A DNA stretch of 13,000 nucleotides from JAAYCI01 sp964370445. GTDB taxonomy: Bacteria > Bacillota > Clostridia > Oscillospirales > Ruminococcaceae. The DNA lies in assembly GCA_964370445.1 (NCBI GenBank), contig CAYJJK010000072.1, forward strand, positions 1 through 13,000, written 5' to 3'. Below, piece by piece: positions 6,319 through 13,000 of the stretch. The notes below the pieces were generated by a model. It was not told the DNA's origin, did not search any database, and saw only the letters and a program-made list of their open reading frames with translations. The position numbers were made by a program, and so were the translations under genes. Within the stretch, counting starts at the first letter, position 1. Every line of letters starts with the position of its first letter.

Positions 6319-8587
6319 AAGAAGTTTTTTTTATTAAAAATTTGACAAGGGCTACTTGTTCTAAATTGGCCGGAAAATCCAATACAGGTCTGCCACAGGC
6401 ATCGTAAACGGCATTGACAATGGCGGGGGCAACCACGCAGGTGCTGGGCTCGCCAAGGCCTTTTGAACCAAGAGGGCCAACGGGTCCGGGGTGTTCCAAT
6501 ACAATGGGATGAATGCATGGCATATCCATGGCGGTGGGCAAGAGATAGTTTTCAAGGTTTAGATTTTGGATTTTGCCCGCATTCATTTCCACTTCTTCCA
6601 ATAGGGCGTAGCCAAGGCCCATGGCAACGCCGCCCATAATTTGTCCTTTCACTTCCTCTAAATCAAACGCATGTCCCACATCGTGCACAGCGTGGTAGTG
6701 ATCCACCGAAACCGCCCCTGTGCGCACATCCACCGTCACTTCCGCAGCGGCAACGCCATACACAAAACTCCAGTATGCTTCACCCACACCGCAACTTTTG
6801 TCGTATTGCAATGGAGGAGCCGTAAAAATACCGTAGGCATTGAGGTGGTCGCCTGCGGCAAATACCTCTTTAACAAGACTTTCAAAAGAAATACGTTTGT
6901 TTTCATCTTGCGCATGAATTATATCGCCGTTTGCAAAACGTATACAATCGGTGCCAAGGTGTTTTTTTGCATAAGTGCCCAATTTTTGTGCCAGTTGTGT
7001 TGCGGCATGCAGCACAGCACCACCGGAAAATACGGTGCCGCGTGTTGCCACAGTGGGGCCGGCATCGGGTGATGCAGAGGTATCGGTTTGGCTAAGGCGG
7101 ATTTTCTCTCTTGGAATGCCAAAATATTCGTGTATTAAGCTGATGGGCATGGTGCGGCCACCCTGGCCCACCTCGGCAATAGAGGAATGAATCAAAATAC
7201 TACCGTCCTGTTGGATAGAAACAGCCCCTTGTGCAACATCCAGGCCTTGGCCCGCGGCACCAAAGGATTCACCTCGGTGCAAAAACGCGAAACCAAGCCC
7301 TTTCTTCAGTTGATCGTTTTGTCTGTTGAAAGCAGAAAATTCCTGCCTTTTTGCCGCTATGTCCAGTTTTTCTTCCAGTGCCGAAAGGCAAGCACCAAGT
7401 GTTACATTTTTCATCTCCTGGCCAAAGGCAGAAAGACTGTTTTCGCAAAGCATATTGAGACGACGTATCTCCAAGGGGTCTTTTTTTAGATAGACTGCAA
7501 TCTCGTCCATTAGGCTTTCGCTACAAAAATCCACCTGCGGTGATCCAAACCCTCGCAGGGCATCAGAGTAGACGTTGTTGGTATACACACTGGTGGAAAT
7601 GGTATCTACATTGGGAACCACATAAGGCCCCGTGGCCTCGATTGCCATGCGGCTGGTAACAGGAAATGTTTTGCTGGTGTAGGCACCTCCATCAAGCAGA
7701 AGGTCGATTTTCATGGCCAAAAGCCGTCCGTCTTCATCAAAACCTACATCATATTGTGCATGCAAAGGGTGTCGCTTTGTGCCTTCTTCGATAGATTCCT
7801 CTCGTCCCAATACAATTTTACAGGGTCTGCACAGTAGACGGCTTACCATGGCGGCACGTGAGGAAGCCATGGCGAGGTCATAATTTTTTCCTCCAAAACT
7901 GCCGCCAATAACCGAGGGCACAAGCCGTACATCACATAGCGGACAACCAAGTGTATCCGCTATCACTTTGCGTAGCACAAAGGGGCTGTTGGTGGGGCAA
8001 TGCACCAGTGTTTCACCGGTGGTGTTGTTGTATTGTGCCACGGCGGCTTCTGTTTCAAGGCAAACATGCTGCACCCGCTGGGTGGTAAACTTCCTAAAAA
8101 GGCGGTGAGGTGCCAAACTCAGTGCTTTTTCTGCATCACCGTGCTTGGTAACATAACGGCAAATTTGGTTGCCACCTTCGTGGAGAACAGGTGCATCTTC
8201 ATTTTGAGCCAGAGATGGATCTAAAAGTGCGGGAAGTTCTTCATAAGTGACCTTCACCAGCTTTGCAGCTTCTTTGGCAAGTGCGATGGTTTCGGCCACC
8301 ACAAGGGCCACTCCGTCACCGATATAACGAACGCGGTCTTTACATAGAACAGGGCGTTCTTTGGGCATAGAGGGAATACCAGGGATATCGCTTGCCGTGT
8401 AAACCGCCAGCACACCCTCGGCTAGACGTGCTTTTTCAAGATCGATAGAGAGGATGCGCCCATGGGGAATGGGGCTACGCACCACAGCAGCATACACCAT
8501 GCTGGGCAATAATAGGTCACCGGCATAAAGTGCTGTTCCTGTTACTTTCGAAAAAACATCTTGTCTATGATTTTTTTGTGCAGTCAT
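6317..8587 (-). CDS. Molybdenum hydroxylase (xanthine dehydrogenase family) molybdopterin-binding subunit, second copy
   Basis: This large catalytic subunit of the xanthine oxidase family binds the molybdenum cofactor, where water-derived oxygen is added to the substrate. The N-terminal hammerhead domain begins with KVTGTALYAGD (residues 14-24). The cofactor-binding part shows GGSFGGK at 228-234, ALRGFGSPQ at 343-351, VGQG at 473-476 and GLGEPS with the catalytic Glu at 713. By eye, R313 (RMAIEATGPYVVPN) aligns with bovine xanthine oxidase Arg880, while the residue after GGSFGGK is Asn235 where bovine has Glu802. At 756 residues it is a full-length stand-alone subunit. ATG 8585-8587 has GGAGGT 7 nt upstream. 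It follows its paralogue by 31 nt and its stop overlaps the ribosome binding site of the amidohydrolase. The substrate is not certain; a purine or other N-heterocycle is likely. Confidence 0.93.
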   Translation of the reverse strand: MTAQKNHRQDVFSKVTGTALYAGDLLLPSMVYAAVVRSPIPHGRILSIDLEKARLAEGVLAVYTASDIPGIPSMPKERPVLCKDRVRYIGDGVALVVAETIALAKEAAKLVKVTYEELPALLDPSLAQNEDAPVLHEGGNQICRYVTKHGDAEKALSLAPHRLFRKFTTQRVQHVCLETEAAVAQYNNTTGETLVHCPTNSPFVLRKVIADTLGCPLCDVRLVPSVIGGSFGGKNYDLAMASSRAAMVSRLLCRPCKIVLGREESIEEGTKRHPLHAQYDVGFDEDGRLLAMKIDLLLDGGAYTSKTFPVTSRMAIEATGPYVVPNVDTISTSVYTNNVYSDALRGFGSPQVDFCSESLMDEIAVYLKKDPLEIRRLNMLCENSLSAFGQEMKNVTLGACLSALEEKLDIAAKRQEFSAFNRQNDQLKKGLGFAFLHRGESFGAAGQGLDVAQGAVSIQQDGSILIHSSIAEVGQGGRTMPISLIHEYFGIPREKIRLSQTDTSASPDAGPTVATRGTVFSGGAVLHAATQLAQKLGTYAKKHLGTDCIRFANGDIIHAQDENKRISFESLVKEVFAAGDHLNAYGIFTAPPLQYDKSCGVGEAYWSFVYGVAAAEVTVDVRTGAVSVDHYHAVHDVGHAFDLEEVKGQIMGGVAMGLGYALLEEVEMNAGKIQNLNLENYLLPTAMDMPCIHPIVLEHPGPVGPLGSKGLGEPSTCVVAPAIVNAVYDACGRPVLDFPANLEQVALVKFLIKKTS

Positions 8588-8618
8588 TTACAGTACCTCC
8601 ATAAATGGAAAGCGTTGT

Positions 8619-10877
8619 TTAACGGCTTTGCAATGCCGCTAAAATTTTCTCGGGAGTTAAGGGCAGATGGCCTAGTTCTGCGTCAAGGGCGTCGTTGATG
8701 GCGCCTACAATTGCGGGCACCACAGGAACGATAGACGATTCTCCAACGCTTTTACCGCCAAAGGGGCCACCCTCTTCATAGTTGTCTACAAATTGTACAT
8801 CAAGGTTTGGCAAATCGCTTGCCTTTGGCAAACGGTACTTTTTAAAGCTTGCATTTTGAGGTGTGCCGGCTTCGTTTAGCTGAATGCCTTCAAAAAGAAC
8901 CATACCAAGTCCCATCATCACTGCACCGTCCAGCTGACCTTCCAAAAGCAGGGGAGAAAGTGGCGTGCCAATGTCACACATGGCAAGGTAATCCATCACA
9001 CAAACTTCGCCGGTTTGCTTGTCGATGCGAACTTTTGCAAAATGGGCACCGTAGCTGCCTGCATTGGTGTCGGAATTATAGCGGGCCAATGTTGCCAGTT
9101 TTGTGCGCTGTGTGGAATAGGCATAGGCGTTGAGGTCGCGACGAGTCATGGTGCGACCATCCGGTGCGTTAAACAGTCCATCCTTTAGCTGTACATCATC
9201 GACACTGCATTCAAATGCAATAGCTGCGGTTTCCAGCATCATTTGTTTCAGCTGAACGGCAGCTTTTTCCACAGAGGAGCCGGCGCTCCAAGTGTTGCGG
9301 CTGGCGCCACTGCCCATGTCGTAGGGGCAACTTTGAGTGCTGGGTAGCACATGGTCCACTTCATCCATCGGTGCTTGCAACACCTCTGCCACAATTTGCC
9401 GCATGAGGGTATTGCTACCCGCGCCGTGGTCGGTGACGGCACAACGCAAAATGAGTGATCCATCTTCGTGTAGCATTAAATCTGCAAGTGTAATGTCCGG
9501 TGCAAACGGGGCCACACCGTTGCCGTGCATAGCTGTGGAAACACCATAGCCATACACGTAGCGCTCATCTTCAAGGTTTTTACGCGCGGCCCATTTTTCA
9601 CACCAATTGAAGCGTGCCATGCCTTCGTTTAGGCAGGCCTGTGCCTGAGCTGAGCCATGTGGAGCGCCACTGCCGGGTTCCTCCCCAAAAGCCTCTATCA
9701 AATTTTGGCGGCGAAATAAAGCAGGGTCCATATCAAGCTGCCTTGCCGCTTTGTTTACAAGGTGTTCAAGGCACAAAAAAACTTTGGGCGAGCCAAACCC
9801 ACGCATGGCACCGCCAACCATTGCATTGGTATATGCGGCTTTCCCGTTAAAACGCATGTTTGGCACATCGTATATTTTAAACATTTTTCCGCACATGGCC
9901 GCATGCACATTGACACTGCCGCCACAGTAAGGACCCACATTCATGTAGTTGTCGACATTAAACCCGGTGATTTTACCTTGTTTTGTAAAGCCCATTTTGC
10001 CATACAGACGCATGGCATGACGTGTGTAGGTGGAAAGCATGCTCTCTTTTCTGTTGTAGCGTATTTTAACGGGGCGTCCACCGGCCTTTTTAGAGAGAAG
10101 CAAGCATAACGGCTCCAGCATCACGCTGTCTTTGCCACCAAATGTGCCACCAATCAGTGGCGAATGTACATGAATTTTGCTGTAAGGAAGCGAAAAAATC
10201 TTGCCTAAAATCAATTGAATACGAAACACAGCCTGAATGGGTGCCCACACCGAAAGCTCACCGTTTTTTGCCCATTGTGCAATGCATAGGTGAGGCTCTA
10301 TGGCTGCGTGGTGAATCATGGCTGTTTCCACCATGTTTTCCACAGTGCATTCAGCTTCTTCGAGGGCTTTGTCCACATCTCCACATTCTTTTTGCTGGGT
10401 GTGCATGAGGTTGCCCTCTTCGTACAACCGAACACTGTCTTCCTGCAGGGCCTTTTCAGGGTCCAGAACTGCGGGCAAAACCTCATATTCCACTTTGATG
10501 AGTTTTACAGCCTTTCGTGCAAGTTCTTCTGTATCTGCGGCTACAGCAGCCACCTCATCACCTACGTGGCGCACAATCATGTCTAAAACACGTTCGGTGG
10601 CCGGGATGGGGTCGGCCGCATGGCGCATAATGCGATTGAATAAAACATCGGGGCTGTCTTTATAGGTGATGACTGCGTGTACACCGGGCAGTGCTTCTGC
10701 CTCACTTGTGTCAATACTGACAATGCGGGCGTGTGCATGTTCACTGTGTAGCACCGCGCCGTGCAAAAGTCTTGCAAATCCCAAATCATCTGCATATATG
10801 GCTGTGCCGGTTACCTTCTCGGTAGCATCAAATGCCGGCATAGGTTGCCCAATTTCTGTTCCACGATATGCTTTCAT
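8619..10877 (-). CDS. Molybdenum hydroxylase (xanthine dehydrogenase family) molybdopterin-binding subunit, first copy
   Basis: This 752-residue catalytic subunit is homologous to the next gene but well diverged from it. It starts MKAYRGTEIGQPMPAFDATEK, then KVTGTAIYADD (hammerhead domain). Cofactor-region motifs are GGTFGGK at 243-249, AMRGFGSPK at 357-365 and VGESS with the catalytic Glu at 713. The usual MGQG loop is HGAGSNT here (485-490), so the Gln is replaced by Ala486. The residue after GGTFGGK is Asp250 (bovine Glu802), and no Arg is obvious at the bovine Arg880 position (His325 is nearest by eye). It begins 3 nt after the 2Fe-2S subunit stop with a GGAGG site inside that gene, so the two are tightly coupled and probably form one complex. 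It may act on a substrate different from that of the second copy, or the two may form a mixed complex. Confidence 0.93.
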   Translation of the reverse strand: MKAYRGTEIGQPMPAFDATEKVTGTAIYADDLGFARLLHGAVLHSEHAHARIVSIDTSEAEALPGVHAVITYKDSPDVLFNRIMRHAADPIPATERVLDMIVRHVGDEVAAVAADTEELARKAVKLIKVEYEVLPAVLDPEKALQEDSVRLYEEGNLMHTQQKECGDVDKALEEAECTVENMVETAMIHHAAIEPHLCIAQWAKNGELSVWAPIQAVFRIQLILGKIFSLPYSKIHVHSPLIGGTFGGKDSVMLEPLCLLLSKKAGGRPVKIRYNRKESMLSTYTRHAMRLYGKMGFTKQGKITGFNVDNYMNVGPYCGGSVNVHAAMCGKMFKIYDVPNMRFNGKAAYTNAMVGGAMRGFGSPKVFLCLEHLVNKAARQLDMDPALFRRQNLIEAFGEEPGSGAPHGSAQAQACLNEGMARFNWCEKWAARKNLEDERYVYGYGVSTAMHGNGVAPFAPDITLADLMLHEDGSLILRCAVTDHGAGSNTLMRQIVAEVLQAPMDEVDHVLPSTQSCPYDMGSGASRNTWSAGSSVEKAAVQLKQMMLETAAIAFECSVDDVQLKDGLFNAPDGRTMTRRDLNAYAYSTQRTKLATLARYNSDTNAGSYGAHFAKVRIDKQTGEVCVMDYLAMCDIGTPLSPLLLEGQLDGAVMMGLGMVLFEGIQLNEAGTPQNASFKKYRLPKASDLPNLDVQFVDNYEEGGPFGGKSVGESSIVPVVPAIVGAINDALDAELGHLPLTPEKILAALQSR

Positions 10878-10880
10878 CGC

Positions 10881-11354
10881 TTATGCCTCCCCCTTCATTT
10901 CATCGGCTGCCAAAAGCACCGCATCAATAATTTTTTTGTATCCCGTGCAACGGCAAAGATTGTTTTCTAAGGCTACAGCTACTTCATCTTTTGTGGGGTT
11001 TGGATTTTTTTGCAATAGTGAAAGGGAAGTCATCACCATGCCGGGCGTACAAAATCCGCATTGAATGGCGCCTGCTTCTACAAAGGCTTTTTGCACGGGA
11101 TGTAAGCCCCCGTCTTTGCCAACACCCTCAATGGTTAGAATTTCTTTTCCTACAAGGTTTTTAGCGAGCAATACGCAAGAGTTTTTTGGTTCGCCATCTA
11201 TCAACACCTTACATGCGCCGCAGTCATTTGTGCCACACCCATATTTGGTGCCTGTCAGTTCCAACACCTCACGTAGTACAGTAAGCAAAGTCCATTTCTC
11301 TTCAATGTGAAGTTGTTCCTCTCGTCCGTTGATGGAAAGTACAATGGAAATCAT
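10881..11354 (-). CDS. Molybdenum hydroxylase 2Fe-2S (electron transfer) subunit
   Basis: This small iron-sulfur subunit of the xanthine dehydrogenase family passes electrons from molybdenum onward. It has 157 residues, the usual length. The plant-ferredoxin-type cluster ligands are C40, C45, C48 and C60 (YGCGTNDCGACK, then NSC). The second, helical domain has C99 and C102 (QCGFCTPGM) and C134 and C136 (CRCTGY). All eight cysteines are present. ATG 11352-11354 has GAAAGGA 8 nt upstream. It is the first gene after the predicted promoter and leader terminator. The usual partner FAD subunit is not next to it or elsewhere in the window, so the electron acceptor is unknown. Confidence 0.96.
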   Translation of the reverse strand: MISIVLSINGREEQLHIEEKWTLLTVLREVLELTGTKYGCGTNDCGACKVLIDGEPKNSCVLLAKNLVGKEILTIEGVGKDGGLHPVQKAFVEAGAIQCGFCTPGMVMTSLSLLQKNPNPTKDEVAVALENNLCRCTGYKKIIDAVLLAADEMKGEA

Positions 11355-11397
11355 AAAATACGTCCTTTCTATTTCGGATTATGCTACACTCGGCTCT

Positions 11398-11435
11398 AAA
11401 AAACAAAAAAGGGCGGCACATACGGCCGCCCTTTT
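11398..11435 (-). terminator. Intrinsic terminator in the leader of the hydroxylase operon (attenuator candidate)
   Basis: The stem arms 11425-11431 and 11411-11417 (GGGCGGC and GCCGCCC in the RNA) enclose a 7-nt loop and can extend by four A-U pairs. On the minus strand TTTTTTGTTTTTT follows (11410-11398). It lies between the predicted promoter and the first structural gene, so transcripts must read through it. The stem is symmetrical, so it could also end plus-strand transcripts, but no plus-strand gene leads into it. Confidence 0.8.
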
Positions 11436-11436
11436 A

Positions 11437-11453
11437 TAGCCGTGCGATGGCTA
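11437..11453 (-). other. Leader hairpin upstream of the attenuator terminator
   Basis: TAGCC (11453-11449) and GGCTA (11441-11437) pair around a 7-nt loop. The ACGGC at the loop and 3' arm could pair instead with GCCGT in the terminator's left arm and loop, which would open the terminator. This is the layout of a two-state attenuator; the signal sensed is unknown. Confidence 0.45.
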
Positions 11454-11474
11454 AACTATCCTTTTTATACACGA

Positions 11475-11503
11475 ATTATAACACAGGGAAAAGCACATTG
11501 CAA
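11475..11503 (-). promoter_or_regulatory. Promoter of the molybdenum hydroxylase operon
   Basis: The minus strand has -35 TTGCAA (11503-11498), a 17-nt spacer, and -10 TATAAT (11480-11475) preceded by TG one base upstream (extended -10). The predicted start is near 11468, giving a leader of about 115 nt before the 2Fe-2S gene. Confidence 0.75.
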
Positions 11504-12077
11504 GCCTAGGATATTGTTTTAAAGAGTAATATAAAGCAATTGTATTTTTTTATGGCTCGCATGCGAAAAAGAATGCTTGCATAAAAGTGTTATATGCAAC
11601 CATTATGTGATGTAAGTACAAGTAATTATATATATACCTTATTAAATAGGAAATATATTTGTTTTGTAAGCCTCATGGATGACATGTGTGCAGTATAGAT
11701 TTGCAATTTAGCATATCACTTTTGTGCTACAGCAGAAGCTTATCTACATTATGCACAAAATGAATTAAACACAATGACAAAAAACCAAAAAAAGCAGAAA
11801 TTATACAGTATAAGGGTTGAAAAAAAACTACCAATAAAGTATGATTAAATTAAGCTATGTTACATGATAGTTACTCAATATTTGCTTACGATTAAAAAAA
11901 TATTGACCTATGTTTTCGAAAAAATGCTCTTGCTTAAGATGTTTTTACAAGCGTTTTTTAAAATCGAATAGTCGCCTGTGAGTCGTTTTCCGTGTAATGA
12001 CTTTGCTGCACTAAAATGTCTTGCTTATTAGGCTGTTTTTCGCACATGATCGTATGGATAGAGAAAGGACATCACTT
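11504..12077. other. AT-rich intergenic stretch without a gene
   Basis: About 570 bases lie between the divergently transcribed hydroxylase operon and the repeat-protein gene. I see no credible coding frame or RNA gene. It holds an inverted repeat (11577-11599), an (AT)n run near 11626-11636 and poly-A/T tracts. No clear promoter for the plus-strand gene stands out; TAAAAT at 12012-12017 is a possible -10 with a poor -35. Confidence 0.6.
11577..11599. repeat. Short inverted repeat TTGCATA-N9-TATGCAA
   Basis: Two perfect 7-bp arms are separated by 9 nt, 75-95 bp upstream of the -35 of the hydroxylase promoter. Its size suits a dimeric repressor or activator site; no regulator gene is visible. 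Confidence 0.4.
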
Positions 12078-12590
12078 ATGAAGAAAATAAGAAACTTACG
12101 TGTTCTGGCAGGGCTGACCGCTGTTTGTATTGGTCTTTCACAAGCCGCAACAGCATTGGCAGTGGGTACAGATAAAGTCTCTTTGCCTTCAAAAAGTGCT
12201 GAAAGTTCAAACGTGGTCTTGTCTGTTGAAGAGATAGACAGTGCTGTGTTATTTCAGGAAATTGAAGTGGGGGCTGAAAACACACCCGAATTTCCAGACG
12301 TGCTAGAAGTAACACCTGAAAGCGCTGAGATACAATCGAGCGGCGCCCCAGGAGGTGGCAACCCAGAAGGCGGCAACCCAGAAGGCGGCGACCCAGAAGG
12401 CGGCGACCCAGAAGGTGGCGCCCCAGGAGGTGGCAACCCAGAAGGCGGCAACCCAGAAGGCGGCGACCCAGAAGGCGGCGACCCAGAAGGTGGCGCCCCA
12501 GGAGTAAATCTTGTTGTATTTTCCATAGGGTGCTTTGGTGTCTTGCCATACCGCCAAAACCGCACAGTACAAGGGTTTTACACGATTTGA
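12078..12590 (+). CDS. Small secreted protein with PEGG-type repeats, function unknown
   Basis: This is a 170-residue protein. The ATG at 12078-12080 has AAAGGA 8 nt upstream; an earlier in-frame TTG at 12021 lacks a site and would put extra residues before an obvious signal peptide. MKKIRNLR is followed by a hydrophobic core and a TALA-VG cleavage-like site near residue 29. Residues about 30-87 are acidic and low in complexity. A glycine, proline and glutamate repeat of five-residue units (GGNPE, GGDPE, GGAPG) follows to about residue 142. The last 28 residues (VNLVVFSIGCFG and so on) are unlike the rest and look neither like a sorting signal nor like a domain I know. The gene may have been cut by an insertion right after the repeats. 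It is probably cell-surface or secreted; I do not recognise the family. Confidence 0.7.
   Translation: MKKIRNLRVLAGLTAVCIGLSQAATALAVGTDKVSLPSKSAESSNVVLSVEEIDSAVLFQEIEVGAENTPEFPDVLEVTPESAEIQSSGAPGGGNPEGGNPEGGDPEGGDPEGGAPGGGNPEGGNPEGGDPEGGDPEGGAPGVNLVVFSIGCFGVLPYRQNRTVQGFYTI
12339..12503 (+). repeat. Tandem 15-bp repeats containing a perfect 75-bp duplication
   Basis: Eleven 15-bp units encode five-residue GG-x-P-E/G blocks. Units 2-11 form two identical 75-bp copies (12354-12428 and 12429-12503). The identity, including third positions, shows a recent duplication or slippage product, so copy number may vary between strains or be miscounted in assembly. Confidence 0.95.
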
Positions 12591-12810
12591 ATGCTATTTC
12601 GTACTCTTTGATATTATTCAATATTAGCTGATTTTAAAGTGTACTCTTAGCAAATTCTTAGCAAATAAGATATTTGGACTCGTACTCACAAAAGTAATAA
12701 ACCTACTTATTCATGTGCCTATTCTACCATATTGTAATAACTTTTAAAAGACATATCTTTGAAAAAAGATGTGTCTTTTTTTACGCCCAAAATCGAAAGG
12801 AGGAACAAAA
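12591..12810 (+). other. Non-coding region before parA with spaced GTACTC boxes and an 11-bp tandem repeat
   Basis: GTACTC occurs at 12601, 12641 and 12682, that is at 40- and 41-bp steps. The first and third are CGTACTC. An exact 11-bp direct repeat (TCTTAGCAAAT) lies at 12645-12655 and 12656-12666. No gene is seen. This is the kind of repeat cluster found at recombinase, replication or partition protein binding regions, but the role is not shown. Confidence 0.5.
12746..12782 (+). terminator. Long hairpin with T-tract upstream of the parA-like gene
   Basis: The arms 12746-12760 and 12765-12779 form a 15-bp stem with one wobble pair and a GAAA tetraloop; T7 ends it (12776-12782). It lies 14 nt before the parA ribosome binding site. 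It could end transcripts coming from the left, or act as a leader attenuator if the parA promoter is further upstream. Confidence 0.7.
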
Positions 12811-13000
12811 TTGAACGCAAAAGTAATCGCCGTCGCCATGCAAAAAGGTGGTGTCGGCAAAACAACGACTTGTTCGAGCTTAGGCATCGGACTTGCACAG
12901 GAGGGCAAAAAAGTGTTGCTTGTAGATTGTGACCCACAAGGTAGTTTATCTATAAGTTTAGGACACTCACAGCCCGACAATATCCCTACCACCCTTGCAA
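12811..13000 (+). CDS. ParA/Soj-family ATPase, N-terminal part (runs off window)
   Basis: A TTG start at 12811 is chosen because AAAGGAGG (12796-12803) sits 7 nt upstream and the frame begins MNAKVIAVAMQKGG. The deviant Walker A KGGVGKTTT is at residues 11-19 and the second ATPase motif LLVDCDPQGS is near 35-44, followed by SISLGHSQPDN. These mark a ParA-type partition or element-maintenance ATPase. It binds ATP and DNA and usually works with a ParB-like partner encoded just downstream. The start resembles ParA proteins of Firmicute integrative conjugative elements and plasmids more than the chromosomal Soj. Only 63 codons are visible. Confidence 0.92.
   Translation, partial: MNAKVIAVAMQKGGVGKTTTCSSLGIGLAQEGKKVLLVDCDPQGSLSISLGHSQPDNIPTTLA

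Noticed and set aside
10583..10795. Short minus-strand frame inside the first molybdenum subunit, and the many similar short frames elsewhere
   Set aside because: They overlap conserved enzyme sequence in another frame and show no start signals or recognisable motifs.
11411..11453. ANTAR-protein two-hairpin target
   Set aside because: The arrangement is similar, but both loops are 7 nt and the second lacks the A at loop position 1 expected for that motif.
11903..11931. Plus-strand promoter starting at TTGACC
   Set aside because: The -35 is good, but no acceptable -10 occurs at 16-18 nt.
12339..12503. CRISPR-like array
   Set aside because: The repeats are 15 bp, contiguous, without unique spacers, and encode a regular five-residue protein repeat.
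12076..12621. Minus-strand open frame across the repeat gene (Leu/Gly/Arg-rich)
   Set aside because: The 15-bp repeats keep several frames on both strands open. The plus frame has a signal peptide and ribosome binding site; this one has neither.

Overview
The window looks like a draft or metagenomic contig from an anaerobic low-to-mid GC Firmicute, probably of class Clostridia. The evidence is AGGAGG-type ribosome binding sites, a Gram-positive-style BMP lipoprotein and nucleoside ABC permeases, a selenate/xanthine-type molybdenum hydroxylase set, and a Firmicute mobile-element ParA. A run of 10 N at 3402-3411 marks an assembly join. Genus cannot be told from the sequence.

Minus-strand block 1 (11503 down to about 4931) is a molybdenum hydroxylase operon. 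A strong promoter (TTGCAA-N17-extended TATAAT) is followed by a short leader with a small hairpin and then a complete intrinsic terminator, before any gene. The genes follow in order: a 2Fe-2S subunit (11354-10881), a first molybdopterin-binding subunit (10877-8619), a second, paralogous molybdopterin-binding subunit (8587-6317), and an AtzA/MtaD-like metal-dependent amidohydrolase (6273-4963). The FAD subunit usual for this enzyme family is not in the window. Minus-strand block 2 (about 4830 to beyond position 1) is a BMP-type purine-nucleoside/nucleobase ABC transporter with its own promoter: two permeases, a lipoprotein binding protein and a double-domain ATPase. Together the blocks suggest import of a purine nucleoside or other N-heterocycle, then hydroxylation at molybdenum and hydrolytic deamination. 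The exact substrate is inference.

Two genes carry apparent lesions. The ATPase has an in-frame amber codon at 114-116, after which conserved ABC sequence continues in the same frame. The amidohydrolase has a textbook Shine-Dalgarno sequence and in-frame family-like N-terminal residues, but an AAG codon where the start codon should be. Either the locus is decaying, or the draft contains base errors.

The right part is different. An AT-rich stretch of over 500 bases (11504-12077) has no gene. A plus-strand gene at 12078-12590 encodes a small secreted protein whose middle is a PEGG-type repeat containing a perfect 75-bp tandem duplication. A non-coding stretch follows, with three GTACTC boxes at about 40-bp intervals, an 11-bp tandem repeat and a 15-bp-stem GAAA hairpin. 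A ParA/Soj-family ATPase then begins with a TTG start and runs off the window. This end resembles the beginning of an integrative or plasmid-like element, with the junction possibly inside or just after the repeat-protein gene.
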